Source: Pseudoalteromonas sp. H71
GTDB taxonomy: Bacteria > Pseudomonadota > Gammaproteobacteria > Enterobacterales > Alteromonadaceae
Reading direction: 5' to 3'
Length of the DNA: 53,542 nt
Assembly (NCBI RefSeq): GCF_001468485.1
Contig: NZ_LODI01000009.1
Location: 26,671 to 80,212 of the forward strand
Part shown: positions 1-8,924 of the stretch, one piece after another
Position numbering within the stretch: the stretch's first letter is position 1
Layout of the letters: every line of letters starts with the position of its first letter
Notes under the pieces: model-generated
What the model saw: the letters and a program-made list of their open reading frames with translations, nothing else
Database searches by the model: none
Told to the model about the DNA's origin: nothing
Program-made: the position numbers and the translations under genes

Positions 1-618
1 ATCGGGTTGATTTTGCGGTGCGGCGTCATTAAACGCAGCTAATTTATTACATCGCTCATAAATGGCTGCAATTTTTGGGTAGCGACTCATATCAACATTA
101 AAACGAATAGCATTAAATACTTGCGGTACTAAGCAAACATCAGCAAGGCTTGGCTCGTCCCCAATACAGTAATCATCGTCTGTGAGCATTTTTTCTATTT
201 TATCAAAACCAACTTCAATCCAATGCCTGTACCAGGTGTTTTTAGCAACATCGCCTACGTTTAATTCATTAGATAAATACTTGAGTACACGCAAATTATT
301 AACAGGGTGTATATCACACGCTATTGCAAAGCTTAAATTTCTAATTTGTGCTTTTCGCCAAGCTGAGCCGCTAATTAATGGTGAGTGTGGGTATGTTTCA
401 TCAAGCCATTCTAAAATAGCTAATGATTGACCAAGCACGCCTTCGTCTGTTTCAAGGGCTGGTAAAAGCCCTTGTGGGTTTAATGCCAAGTAGTTCTCAT
501 CAAGCTGTTCTGATTTTAATAGGTTAACAATTGCCAGCTCGTGATCAATTTTTTTTAGGTTTAACGCAATGCGTACGCGGTATGCAGCAGATGAGCGAAA
601 ATAACTGTATAGCTTCAT
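1..618 (-). CDS. maiA: maleylacetoacetate isomerase (zeta-class GST), 3' end cut by window
   Basis: Isomerises maleylacetoacetate to fumarylacetoacetate in cytoplasmic tyrosine/phenylalanine catabolism, using glutathione. The minus-strand reading frame opens with MKLYSYFRSSAAYRVRIALN, the thioredoxin-fold start of zeta GSTs with the SSAAYR active-site motif, and continues through NPQGLLPALE. It is open to base 1 and ends in DAAPQNQPD, so only a few C-terminal residues are missing (206 codons visible; the family is about 210-215). It starts 2 bp after the hmgA stop, with an AGGA ribosome site inside the end of hmgA, so the two are co-transcribed and probably translationally coupled. Confidence 0.93.
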   Translation of the reverse strand, partial: MKLYSYFRSSAAYRVRIALNLKKIDHELAIVNLLKSEQLDENYLALNPQGLLPALETDEGVLGQSLAILEWLDETYPHSPLISGSAWRKAQIRNLSFAIACDIHPVNNLRVLKYLSNELNVGDVAKNTWYRHWIEVGFDKIEKMLTDDDYCIGDEPSLADVCLVPQVFNAIRFNVDMSRYPKIAAIYERCNKLAAFNDAAPQNQPD

Positions 619-620
619 AA

Positions 621-1922
621 TTAATCCTTGTTGCCTGAATAGTGTTTTTCGATTGTTCGCCAGCAATCCGTGTAATTATGCTGACGTTCTTCACCATCTA
701 ACGCGTGTTTAGTCGGTGAAATGATGTAGCGCGATTCAAACATGAAGGCGAGCGTATTTTCATATTTTTGTGGAATAAGCTCTGCGTTTGACGCTTTTTC
801 GAATACGTCAGCTTCTGGACCGTGTGGCGACATACAATTATGTAAACTAGCGCCTCCTGGTACAAAGCCATGCTCTTTAGCATCATATACACCTTCAATT
901 AAGCCCATGAATTCACTCATGATATTTCTATGGTAGTAGGGAGGGCGAAAAGTGTTTTCAGCGACCATCCAACGGGGTGGAAAAATAACAAAATCAACAT
1001 TAGCCATCCCTTCTGTGGCTGACGGCGAGGTTAAAACGGTGAATATAGAAGGATCCGGATGGTCAAAGCTGACTGTATTCATGACATTAAATCGGGATAA
1101 ATCGTATTTATAAGGGGCGCTATTACCCGTCCAAGCGACAACATCGAAAGGAGAGTGTTTTATTTCACAGCTGAATAAGTTGCCATTAAATTTTGATATC
1201 AGTTCAAAATCACCTTCTTTGTCTTCAAAAGCAGCAACTGGATAGTGAAAGTCACGGTCGTTAGCATAGCCGTTTGCACCAACCGGGCCCCGCTCTGCAA
1301 GCTCCAAAGCATGACCATAGTTTTCGCATATATAACCACGGGCGGTTGATTGTATTAAATCAACTGAAAATTTCATTCCTCGCGGTATGACTGCAATTTC
1401 ACCAGGCTTTACAAAAAGCTTACCGCACTCTGTATGTAAGAGCAGCTCGCCTTGTTGTGGTACAAATAGCATTTCACCATCAGCGTTATAAAAGTAGCGA
1501 TCAACCATCGATTTATTAGCAACATAAACATGTATACCAATGCCAGATTGTCCATTAGCGCTGCCGTTTGCAGCCATTGTTATAAGGCCATCGATAAAAT
1601 CAGTTGGCTTTGTGGGAATAGCAATTGGATTCCAGCGCAGCATGGTAGGAGGTGTTACGGCTTCTGTAATAGGCGCGGTTCTTATCAGGCCGTTATCAAT
1701 TGCTTGGTAGTCACCTTGCACTACCGAAGGGCGTAAGCGGTATAGCCAAGTTCTGCGGTTAGCTGCCCGAGGCGCGGTAAATGCAGTAGAGCTAAATTGT
1801 TCAGTATAAAGATCATACTTAACTTTTTGAGGAGTAAATTGCCCTATTGGCAAGGCACCGGGTAGCGCTTCGGTTTCAAATTCATTACCAAAACCGGTCA
1901 TATATTTTAATTGTTCTGCCAT
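621..1922 (-). CDS. hmgA: homogentisate 1,2-dioxygenase
   Basis: Fe(II) ring-cleaving dioxygenase converting homogentisate to maleylacetoacetate in tyrosine degradation. The 433-aa length is normal for the family. Recognisable blocks are the N-terminal YMTGFGNEFETEALPGALP, the region RDFHYPVAAFEDKEG, and the metal-binding C-terminal half with PPYYHRNIMSEFMGL and SLHNCMSPHGPEADVFE. An AGGAG ribosome site lies 7 bp before the ATG. maiA follows after 2 bp, so the product feeds straight into the next enzyme. The gene is divergent from a MarR regulator, and the intervening palindrome suggests direct control. Loss of this enzyme typically causes melanin-like pigmentation in bacteria (family knowledge). 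Confidence 0.97.
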   Translation of the reverse strand: MAEQLKYMTGFGNEFETEALPGALPIGQFTPQKVKYDLYTEQFSSTAFTAPRAANRRTWLYRLRPSVVQGDYQAIDNGLIRTAPITEAVTPPTMLRWNPIAIPTKPTDFIDGLITMAANGSANGQSGIGIHVYVANKSMVDRYFYNADGEMLFVPQQGELLLHTECGKLFVKPGEIAVIPRGMKFSVDLIQSTARGYICENYGHALELAERGPVGANGYANDRDFHYPVAAFEDKEGDFELISKFNGNLFSCEIKHSPFDVVAWTGNSAPYKYDLSRFNVMNTVSFDHPDPSIFTVLTSPSATEGMANVDFVIFPPRWMVAENTFRPPYYHRNIMSEFMGLIEGVYDAKEHGFVPGGASLHNCMSPHGPEADVFEKASNAELIPQKYENTLAFMFESRYIISPTKHALDGEERQHNYTDCWRTIEKHYSGNKD

Positions 1923-1976
1923 TGGTGACTCCTGTGAGAGAAGGCTAGTTTTATGTTTTATTTATTTCAGCTAAGA

Positions 1977-1994
1977 TACTCTCAAGTGAGAGTA
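1977..1994. promoter_or_regulatory. 18-bp palindrome, candidate MarR operator
   Basis: TACTCTCAAGTGAGAGTA has perfect 8-bp arms around a 2-bp centre. It lies between the divergent hmgA and marR-family genes. Size and symmetry fit MarR dimer operators. Further half-site-like TGAGAG (1935-1940) and CTCTC (2006-2010) flank it. Confidence 0.55.
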
Positions 1995-2066
1995 ATTTCA
2001 AATTGCTCTCTGGAGGCGTTTGTAAATAAAAATGAACAGTCAGTAAACCTATTTAACGGAACAACA

Positions 2067-2498
2067 ATGAAACTCAATTTAGATACTTTTTTAGCGTATC
2101 AACTAATTAATGTTGCAAGTTTGGTGAGTAATGATCTTGCAAAGGTATATCAAGCTAAATTTGACTTAACGATACCTCAATGGCGAATTTTGGCTAACTT
2201 AGCGCAATTTGGTCAAAGTAATGCTAAAAACCTATGTGAGCAGGCAAATATGGATAAATCGACCGTGTCGCGTGCAATAAAAATATTAGTAGAAAAAAAG
2301 TTGTTAATAACTCAAATAAATTCAGAGGATAAGCGCGCAGCAATACTTTCATTAAGTGAATCGGGAAAGGAGTTATATAAAAAAATAGTACCCGAAGCGT
2401 TAAAGTGGGAAAAAGAATTATTGGCATCGTTAAACACACATGAACAAAGCTTATTAGTAAGTGTACTTAATAAGCTAAAAAATAACTTACAGGCATAA
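2067..2498 (+). CDS. MarR-family transcriptional regulator, probable regulator of tyrosine catabolism
   Basis: A 143-aa winged-helix regulator. I chose ATG 2067 (GGA ribosome site, MKLNLDTFLAYQLINVAS) over an upstream in-frame ATG at 1953, because the upstream stretch contains the palindromic operator and is unlike family N-termini. The core LTIPQWRILANLAQFG, the recognition helix region NMDKSTVSRAIKILVEKKLL and the wing with EDKRAAILSLSESG are typical of MarR. It is divergent from hmgA-maiA, so homogentisate-pathway control is inferred from position. I recall MarR regulators being proposed for this pathway in Alteromonadales, but the ligand here is unknown. A bidirectional terminator follows. 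Confidence 0.9.
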   Translation: MKLNLDTFLAYQLINVASLVSNDLAKVYQAKFDLTIPQWRILANLAQFGQSNAKNLCEQANMDKSTVSRAIKILVEKKLLITQINSEDKRAAILSLSESGKELYKKIVPEALKWEKELLASLNTHEQSLLVSVLNKLKNNLQA

Positions 2499-2524
2499 AA
2501 AAGCCCATCAAATGATGGGCTTTT
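2499..2524. terminator. bidirectional rho-independent terminator
   Basis: AAAAGCCCATCA pairs with TGATGGGCTTTT around a 2-base centre, giving A-tract and T-tract on the two sides. It sits between the convergent marR-family gene and the TonB-receptor gene and can serve both. Confidence 0.85.
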
Positions 2525-2552
2525 ATAATTTTGACTAATCTAACAAATTAGA

Positions 2553-5500
2553 TTAGAAAGTGTAACGTACACCTACACGCATTTCCCATAATGACGCACC
2601 AGTTTGCACTGAAGTATTTGCGTTATTACCGTTAAAGCCTGAGTAAACGTAACGACCTTGGTCATCAATAGATGTTGAGATCATGCTTGCGCCTACGAAA
2701 GGACCTTTCTTAAGTACGCCCCAGTCATCATTTAGCATGTTTGTAAGGTTGTCGATTACGAAGAATGCTTCACCTTTATGGCCTTCCATAAAGCCTGGTA
2801 GTTCTTGTGTAACTTTAAGGTTAAACTTAACAAACCAATCTGAATTTTGCTGGTTACGGCCTGCAATTTCACCGCGTTTAAGTCCTTCAGAAGCAATGAA
2901 GTCGTTGAACTCATTGATTTCATCAGCCGACATGTTGTAAACAACGTTAGGATCGTTTTCAAGTGGAACGTACATTAACTGACGGTTGCCATTCCAGTTG
3001 TTATCACCAAAGGTAGTGTTGCGGTTAGCATCTGTGTTATCGCTACCATCAAACGTGAAGCTGTAGGGTAGGCCTTTGTATGCTTCACCGTAAAGGTTAA
3101 AGCGTGTTTCATAGCCGTCTACAAATTCGTGTTTGTAACCAAGCGTCATAGTGAAGCGATGCGGAATTTCATAATCTGAAGACGCAACACCTGGGTTACC
3201 TGGATTAGTAAGTGCGATGTTACCGTAGTTAGAACCGGCTACAGAACTAGTCATTGGGTTTACATCGTCTGCATCTGTATATGCATAACCAAAGCTAAAG
3301 TTAATGCCGTTGTCGTACATTTTGCTGATTGCAGCAGAGATAACAGAAGAGTCACCACTATCACCACTAACATTCGTTAATAAATACTCATTACTACGTC
3401 CTTCGATTGACTCGTAAATAGGACGGCCATCAAACGTAGTTTCACCGCTTTCTCGAAGTGCGATATCACGCATCAATGCAGCGTCTTTTTTCTTCGAGTA
3501 TAAGTAGTCTACAGAGATTACGTATTCGTCTTCAGTTGTGTATGTAGCACCTAGTGAATATTTCCACTCTGAAGGAATTTCAAAATCTGGGTCTACAGCA
3601 TTAACTGTTGCATCGCCTACACCAATTTCTGTATTTGCAACAATGTCAAACATACCTTGTGGTACGTCAAAACCAGGTGTACCGCCGTTTACGTTAGCTG
3701 TATTGAATAAATCTACACCACGGAATTGCGTACTAATGTTTGTAATACCGTCGTTAGAGTACGAATTAGACAACCATACGTTCGGGTTACCACCAGAGAA
3801 CAAGCCTAAGCCAGCACGAACTTCAAGCTCATCTGTTGCATACCATTGGAAACCAACACGAGGTTGCAGTAAGTCAATACCGTCAAATGTAGACTGATTG
3901 CTGAAACCATAACGGTTAGTGAAGTTTTGGTTAAAGTTAGGAACGTCATCACTTGTGTACTTGTCGTAACGTAAACCAAACTGAATAGTTGCATCTAAGT
4001 CAGTGAATGCGTATTCATCTTGAACATAGAATGTATGCTGTGCATATTTAAAGCTTGCAGCCGCATCATTCGGGTTATTAGTACCTGCAGCATTGTTGTA
4101 GTAGATACGCGCTGCTTGACCTGCTTCAAAGTCGTCAATTGAGTCAAAGCGCCACTCACCTTCTGTATGCTGTACGAACAAGTTGAAAACAGATAGCTCT
4201 TCGAACTCGTAACCAGCAGTAATAGTGTGTTGATCTAAGTAATAAGTACCAGCAACTTTAAATGTAGTTGTGTCGTAGTCTAAATCGTTTGATTGACGAG
4301 AGTCATCAGGACCAATGTAAACCGTACCACCATTATCAGTACGAATTTGCATTTCACCAAAGCTACTTGCAGCATCTAATGACTGAACCGTTGCGTCTAG
4401 CTCTGATTTACCTAGACGAATTTCAGTAGAAAAATCGTCTGACCAATCAGAATATACAGAACCAATGATTGAAGTAAATTCAGCGCTTTGATCATAGAAG
4501 TGGTTTGATAAAGAAACGCGGCTAGAACCTGTGTCCGACTGAGAAATTGTATTACCGTCGTTGTAGTTATAGATTAAGTTTGCACGGTGATCTTCGTTGA
4601 TGTTCCAATCTAGTTTTACTAAGATTTTTTCATCTTCAACAGGCATGCTTGATGGCATACCGCCAGCATCGTAGCCGTAAACTGATTGAGAAATACTTTG
4701 AATACGAGATACATCATCAGCTGTCACACTACCACTGCTAAGGCCGTCGTAGTTAAACTGGCGAACACCTTCAAGCTTTTCGTATGAAGTGAACAAAAAT
4801 AATGTATCTTCAACAAGCGGAAGACCTACGTTGAAACCGTAACGCTTTTCAGTGTAGTTACCATTATCAACTTCGTTACCTTCAATTTCATCGCCTTTCA
4901 TTGAATCATTTGTGTAATCGAAGAAAACACCACCATGAACGTCGTTGCCACCAGATTTAGTTACAGCGTTAATGTTACACGATGTAAAGCCACCGTATTG
5001 AACGTCAAAAGGGGCTAGTTCAGCTGAAACTTGTTCAATAGAGTCGAAAGAGAAAGGGGCACGGATAGTTGGGTAACCGTTTGAGCTTAAACCGAAGTTA
5101 TCGTTCATGCGAACGCCGTCAAGCGTTAAGCTGTTGTAACGTGGGTTACCACCACCACAGTTGATTGAGCCACGGCTATCATCGATTGTGATACGTGGGT
5201 CAATACGAATAATATCTTTTAAATCACGGTTAATAGCTGGTTGGTTTTCAAGGTCAGTCAGCGTAAAAGTAGACGCAGGACCTGTACCACCAGACATAGC
5301 ACTGATAGGAGCACCTGTAACTACAATTTGCTCAATGTTAGAGATATTCTCTAAAGAAGCATTTACAGGGTAATCGTTACCAATATTAAGAATAATATTA
5401 TTGAACTCTTGGTCTGCATAAGTGTCAGAATCTACAACTACTTTATATGGACCACCAACACGCAGGCCTTTAGCTGTGAAATAACCAGCGTCATTAGTTT

Positions 5501-5690
5501 CAGTTGTTTTAACTGAGCCTGAAGGAACGTGTAAAATTGTAATTTTAGTGCCAGCAGCAGGGTTGCCGTTAGGACCAGTGATTTGACCTTTAATTGCAGA
5601 TGTTGTTTCATTTGCAATTGCAGCGCCACTAACACCAACACATGCTGCAATAGCAAGTGATAGGGCCGTTTTGCGTATTTGAGTTTTCAT
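2553..5690 (-). CDS. Oar-like TonB-dependent outer-membrane receptor
   Basis: A 1045-aa outer-membrane transporter driven by TonB. Order of parts: signal peptide (about 1-26, ending GAAIANE); a carboxypeptidase-regulatory-like beta-sandwich domain (about 30-110, IKGQITGPNGNPAAGTKITI); a TonB-box-like IEQIVVTG; plug domain (about 125-245, with YNSLTLDGVRMND); and a long beta-barrel ending in the aromatic residue of RVGVRYTF. The extra N-terminal sandwich and overall size match the Oar/adhesion-type subfamily rather than small siderophore receptors. The plug holds two cysteines (NCGGG and TSCNIN) that could form a disulfide. The substrate cannot be told from sequence; peptides or oligosaccharides are usual suggestions for this group. 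It is monocistronic with a long AT-rich leader. Confidence 0.9.
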   Translation of the reverse strand: MKTQIRKTALSLAIAACVGVSGAAIANETTSAIKGQITGPNGNPAAGTKITILHVPSGSVKTTETNDAGYFTAKGLRVGGPYKVVVDSDTYADQEFNNIILNIGNDYPVNASLENISNIEQIVVTGAPISAMSGGTGPASTFTLTDLENQPAINRDLKDIIRIDPRITIDDSRGSINCGGGNPRYNSLTLDGVRMNDNFGLSSNGYPTIRAPFSFDSIEQVSAELAPFDVQYGGFTSCNINAVTKSGGNDVHGGVFFDYTNDSMKGDEIEGNEVDNGNYTEKRYGFNVGLPLVEDTLFLFTSYEKLEGVRQFNYDGLSSGSVTADDVSRIQSISQSVYGYDAGGMPSSMPVEDEKILVKLDWNINEDHRANLIYNYNDGNTISQSDTGSSRVSLSNHFYDQSAEFTSIIGSVYSDWSDDFSTEIRLGKSELDATVQSLDAASSFGEMQIRTDNGGTVYIGPDDSRQSNDLDYDTTTFKVAGTYYLDQHTITAGYEFEELSVFNLFVQHTEGEWRFDSIDDFEAGQAARIYYNNAAGTNNPNDAAASFKYAQHTFYVQDEYAFTDLDATIQFGLRYDKYTSDDVPNFNQNFTNRYGFSNQSTFDGIDLLQPRVGFQWYATDELEVRAGLGLFSGGNPNVWLSNSYSNDGITNISTQFRGVDLFNTANVNGGTPGFDVPQGMFDIVANTEIGVGDATVNAVDPDFEIPSEWKYSLGATYTTEDEYVISVDYLYSKKKDAALMRDIALRESGETTFDGRPIYESIEGRSNEYLLTNVSGDSGDSSVISAAISKMYDNGINFSFGYAYTDADDVNPMTSSVAGSNYGNIALTNPGNPGVASSDYEIPHRFTMTLGYKHEFVDGYETRFNLYGEAYKGLPYSFTFDGSDNTDANRNTTFGDNNWNGNRQLMYVPLENDPNVVYNMSADEINEFNDFIASEGLKRGEIAGRNQQNSDWFVKFNLKVTQELPGFMEGHKGEAFFVIDNLTNMLNDDWGVLKKGPFVGASMISTSIDDQGRYVYSGFNGNNANTSVQTGASLWEMRVGVRYTF

Positions 5691-5993
5691 TTAATTTTCC
5701 CGTGTAGTTAATAATTAAATTTTTATATTTTTATTTTTTGGTTTTCAAAAAATAAACTAAATGCAGGTTTATATTTTAAAAACCATTGCTATTGTACCCT
5801 AATTGTTTGTTACAAATAAAATACAACTGCAATGTTTTTTTAATAAATAGTACAAATTTTGACTATTTTTTACCTTTTTTTGAGTAATCACTCTATTAGC
5901 GAGCTCATACTACCGATGTTTTATGACAAACTTGTGAAATGTAAAACAAGCCTTTACAAAAAATCCCCGTGTGTAGGTTTTATGTGTCACAAA
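5691..5993. other. AT-rich intergenic region upstream of the TonB receptor
   Basis: About 300 bp between two minus-strand genes. It must carry the promoter of the TonB receptor and the 3' end of the nuclease transcript. I see T/A runs but no convincing sigma-70 pair, terminator hairpin or ORF. Confidence 0.5.
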
Positions 5994-6845
5994 TTACATA
6001 GATACTTTTTTTAACGCTGTTTCCAGCTCTTTAGCTGAAGGATCAAACAGTGCGTTTAACAAGCCAGCCAATCGAACACCTGCCTGCAGCAGGCGTGTTT
6101 TTACGATAGGTGTGTTTTTATAAACATAGCTGTAGCCAACTTCTTCATTTGTAGACTTATAAAGTGCGTTTGCTAAATTGTGAGACTCTTCAATCCAGGT
6201 AGTTGGTGTACTTTCTAAATATTCTGCGATTAGTTCGCTGTTGTTGGTGTTTATAAACTGTGCGTATTCAGTAAATGATAAGTTTTCGTTTTCAACTAAC
6301 TTAGTATCCCACAAGCTGTGTAAGTTTGTATCTTGACCAAAAAACGACACATTAATACGGTTTCCGCCTCTATCTTCGCTTCTTCCTGCATGGAAGGGTT
6401 GATGGCTATCACCGACCAAGTGAACTAAAAAACGTAAACTGAACTGTTTTGAGTCTAAACTACTGTTTTCGTCTTTGAGTGTTTTTATAGAATAGTGGAT
6501 GCCTTCAAGAATATTGCTAACCGATTCTTTATTATTGGTATGGTCGTGATTGATTGTGAAGGACTTATTAGGTGCGGCATTAATATAGTGCCAGCGAGAA
6601 GATTGCTTTTGCCAAAACTTGCCTGGATTTGAGCGCATTTCATCAGGCCAAGTTGAAACTTGTGCGAGTGATTCTCCCGCTAAAAATGGTTGAATAGCTG
6701 ATTTTGTGGTTTCTGTTATATGGCATTCAGCAATTTTACCTACAACACGGTGACCATTTTGGCCCCAAGCAAGTGAATCGCTACTTGTAAAAATGGCACT
6801 TATTAAAAGCGCTGACGTTACCGAATATTTTACATTGCTACGCAT
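5994..6845 (-). CDS. secreted S1/P1-family nuclease
   Basis: Zinc-dependent single-strand nuclease/3'-nucleotidase exported to periplasm or medium. Signal peptide about 1-26, cleaved before W27, which becomes the mature N-terminus that ligates zinc in this family. All nine expected trinuclear-zinc ligands are visible in spacing like nuclease P1: W27, H32, D68 (STWPDEM), H86 (SRWHYIN), H142 and D146 (VHLVGDSHQP), H152, H176 and D180 (LHSLWD). At 283 aa it is full length. Neighbouring genes include a 5'-nucleotidase at 8925-10550, which fits nucleic-acid scavenging for phosphate or nucleosides, though the two are not in one operon. Confidence 0.93.
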   Translation of the reverse strand: MRSNVKYSVTSALLISAIFTSSDSLAWGQNGHRVVGKIAECHITETTKSAIQPFLAGESLAQVSTWPDEMRSNPGKFWQKQSSRWHYINAAPNKSFTINHDHTNNKESVSNILEGIHYSIKTLKDENSSLDSKQFSLRFLVHLVGDSHQPFHAGRSEDRGGNRINVSFFGQDTNLHSLWDTKLVENENLSFTEYAQFINTNNSELIAEYLESTPTTWIEESHNLANALYKSTNEEVGYSYVYKNTPIVKTRLLQAGVRLAGLLNALFDPSAKELETALKKVSM

Positions 6846-7064
6846 TAAATATCCCTTAATGATTTTGTAGTGGTGTATTGCGTTGTAATGAGGTCAATTG
6901 TCCTTACTTTTTATGTAATTAGGAAGGACTCAATAAAATTCATAATTTCTTATTCATATTTATTATTAATCAATAGTTTAGCAGTTATAGGTAAAATTAC
7001 TTGTTGTAATAAGTAATTAATATTGTTCAAATGAGAGAGTGTTTTACTTTAGGGTGTCTTTAGT

Positions 7065-7961
7065 TTGGATATTAAAAATAAGCTGTTGCATAAAACTTCA
7101 ATTGTTACATTTTTGTTTATAGTGATGGTTTTTGCTTGGATGAGTGGTCAATTAATTGTAAACGATGACGAATTAGTATTTCCTATACTTATTGAAACAT
7201 CAACAGTATGTAGTACCTCGGCGACCGCAAACGACAATGAGCTGATTGTATTTACACCGTCTAAGAACATTGCAGCTGAGCTTTCACAGAAGTTATGTGA
7301 TGATAGTGTGGTTGCTAAACAGTACGGATCGGTTATTGGTTATTGGGGATACAAAACATCAGACAGCTTAGAGTTTGTAGGTAAAGGAATTGCAGACCTT
7401 ATTCTCGCAAAAAACAACATCATGACGGCATTTAAGGCTGAATCTACCTATAATTATATGCCAGTTGTCGGCTTTTCTGATTACACCGCATTTTTCATAT
7501 CTTCAAAAGAAAAACCCATCATTTCAAAATCGTATTTTTTAGACAAAAAAATAGGACTGCTCGATTACCCAACGAGCCGCTCTGGGCATATTCTTCCAAA
7601 GCAAGTGTTTAAAGATCTTGCTATAAATATTACAAATTTAAATATAACATACGCAAGTTCTCACAATGAACTGCGTGACTTATTAGCCAATGGTAAAGTA
7701 GATGTTATTGCGTCGTTTTGGAAAGAAAGCGATAAAGACCGTTTCTCAAAAAACTATATAACCCCACTTAGCAATAATATAACAGGCACACGTTGGTATT
7801 TAAAAATGCAACAAAATAATACTGATTTGTTGTGTTCGGTGCAAAATCACTTAATGGATATGTCTAAAGGGCAAGCCCTACATTACTATCAAAATGTAAC
7901 CGCATTTTGGCTGTGTGAAAATAATACTGCTGTTTTTAAAGTAGGGGAAAATAATGAGTAG
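7065..7961 (+). CDS. membrane-anchored PhnD/type 2 periplasmic-binding-protein-like protein
   Basis: A 298-aa protein with a hydrophobic N-terminal segment (about 12-30) and no obvious cleavage site, so it may stay anchored. The rest resembles a two-lobed type 2 periplasmic-binding fold of the phosphonate/SsuA kind: ELIVFTPSK near the start, GKGIADLILAK, a hinge near MPVVGFSDYTAFFIS, a KIGLLDYPTSRSGH segment like the ligand-loop region, and a second lobe with LANGKVDVIASFW. The start is a TTG with AGGGTG upstream. No ABC permease or ATPase is adjacent. Instead it overlaps by 8 bp a gene for a two-TM protein with a cytoplasmic domain, suggesting that it senses rather than imports a ligand. Fold assignment is by eye; the ligand is unknown. 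Confidence 0.6.
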   Translation: MDIKNKLLHKTSIVTFLFIVMVFAWMSGQLIVNDDELVFPILIETSTVCSTSATANDNELIVFTPSKNIAAELSQKLCDDSVVAKQYGSVIGYWGYKTSDSLEFVGKGIADLILAKNNIMTAFKAESTYNYMPVVGFSDYTAFFISSKEKPIISKSYFLDKKIGLLDYPTSRSGHILPKQVFKDLAINITNLNITYASSHNELRDLLANGKVDVIASFWKESDKDRFSKNYITPLSNNITGTRWYLKMQQNNTDLLCSVQNHLMDMSKGQALHYYQNVTAFWLCENNTAVFKVGENNE

Positions 7962-8898
7962 GCGAAAGTTTTTATTAACGTTCTCGTGTATATTTTTAAT
8001 ATTATCGTTTGTGTTTTATATATCTGTAGTGAATAAAACCGAGCGCGCAACTAAACAGCAAAAGGCTCAAATTGAAAAACAAATTGCACTGGATTTAACA
8101 TTACTCGATTTGCCCAATGAGCTTTATAAGCATGCAGGAAATAAAGAGGCGGTTGTAGCTTATATAGACTCGCTGAATAGTTATTTAAAAACAAGTAATT
8201 TGAAAGTCGACAACATTACCTCAGGCTTAATCAGTGAAAACGAGTTAAAAAAAACTCAATTTACAAGCCGTTTAGCGACAAGCGAAGGTCCTGTGATAAT
8301 TGTTTTTAGTATAAACGAGCATTACTTCACGCCTAAAAATAAGATGTTCTTTTTATTTTTTTTACTTATCAGTCTTTTTGTAACGGTGTGGTTAAAAGTT
8401 GTAGAGAGTAAAAAAAGCAGTGTAAACTTAAATAAGAGCATTAACCCCGTTGCATCAACGCCGATGCCTTTAGCGCTCATCATTGACTTACGCAATAAAA
8501 CACTTTCACATAGTTATGATAAAGAGCAAAGTGTTCAATTAGCTAATAAACCATTGTGTTTTTATCTCGCCCTTGTTGAATACTGTTCAGCGAATAGTGA
8601 GGTTACGTTGAATCACAACAAAAATGTCCCTGATGAGCTGATTGAACTTGCTAACAAGTATTTCTACCGTTTAACAGAGCTTGGACATACGATCAGGAAA
8701 CGCCCGAACTTTAATAATAGCCTTGAGAAAACGTTGAGTGAAATAAGAGCGGGGCTTGACGAAGTATTAAATGAATACCCTGAGGAAAAAGAAATTTACT
8801 ACCCACCTAAAGCGTATGGAGAAGGTTCACGCTCTCGTTTGCATAGTTACGGGCTTATAAATATAGCGAAGGGAAATATTGAAATAATAGGGAAGTAA
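7954..8898 (+). CDS. two-TM membrane protein with cytoplasmic, possibly winged-helix, domain
   Basis: Unrecognised 314-aa protein, translationally coupled to the preceding gene (8-bp overlap). TM1 is about residues 7-25, then a periplasmic domain of about 100 residues beginning with a charged helical stretch (26-47). TM2 is about 131-149 and a cytoplasmic domain fills 150-314. The cytoplasmic part has two short strands (ALIIDLRNKTLSH and SVQLAN), a helix (LCFYLALVEYC), a long helical insert, a helix like those of OmpR/ToxR winged-helix domains (LEKTLSEIRAGLDEVL), and a terminal beta-hairpin (GLINIAKGNIEIIG). That order resembles a transcriptional-regulator winged helix, but the match is weak and by eye. 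With its neighbour it could be a one-component membrane sensor. Confidence 0.55.
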   Translation: MSRRKFLLTFSCIFLILSFVFYISVVNKTERATKQQKAQIEKQIALDLTLLDLPNELYKHAGNKEAVVAYIDSLNSYLKTSNLKVDNITSGLISENELKKTQFTSRLATSEGPVIIVFSINEHYFTPKNKMFFLFFLLISLFVTVWLKVVESKKSSVNLNKSINPVASTPMPLALIIDLRNKTLSHSYDKEQSVQLANKPLCFYLALVEYCSANSEVTLNHNKNVPDELIELANKYFYRLTELGHTIRKRPNFNNSLEKTLSEIRAGLDEVLNEYPEEKEIYYPPKAYGEGSRSRLHSYGLINIAKGNIEIIGK

Positions 8899-8916
8899 TT
8901 TTGCTTCCCTATTATT
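8883..8916. terminator. 13-bp hairpin between convergent genes
   Basis: AATAATAGGGAAG pairs perfectly with CTTCCCTATTATT around an 8-base loop that includes the stop codon of the upstream + strand gene. It lacks a long T-tract, but the position between convergent genes makes a shared terminator likely. Confidence 0.6.
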
Positions 8917-8924
8917 ATGGGCGT

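Noticed and set aside
2553..5690. Role of the TonB receptor in tyrosine uptake because of its neighbour operon
   Set aside because: It is convergent with the regulator, separated by a strong terminator, and Oar-type receptors are not known for amino acids.
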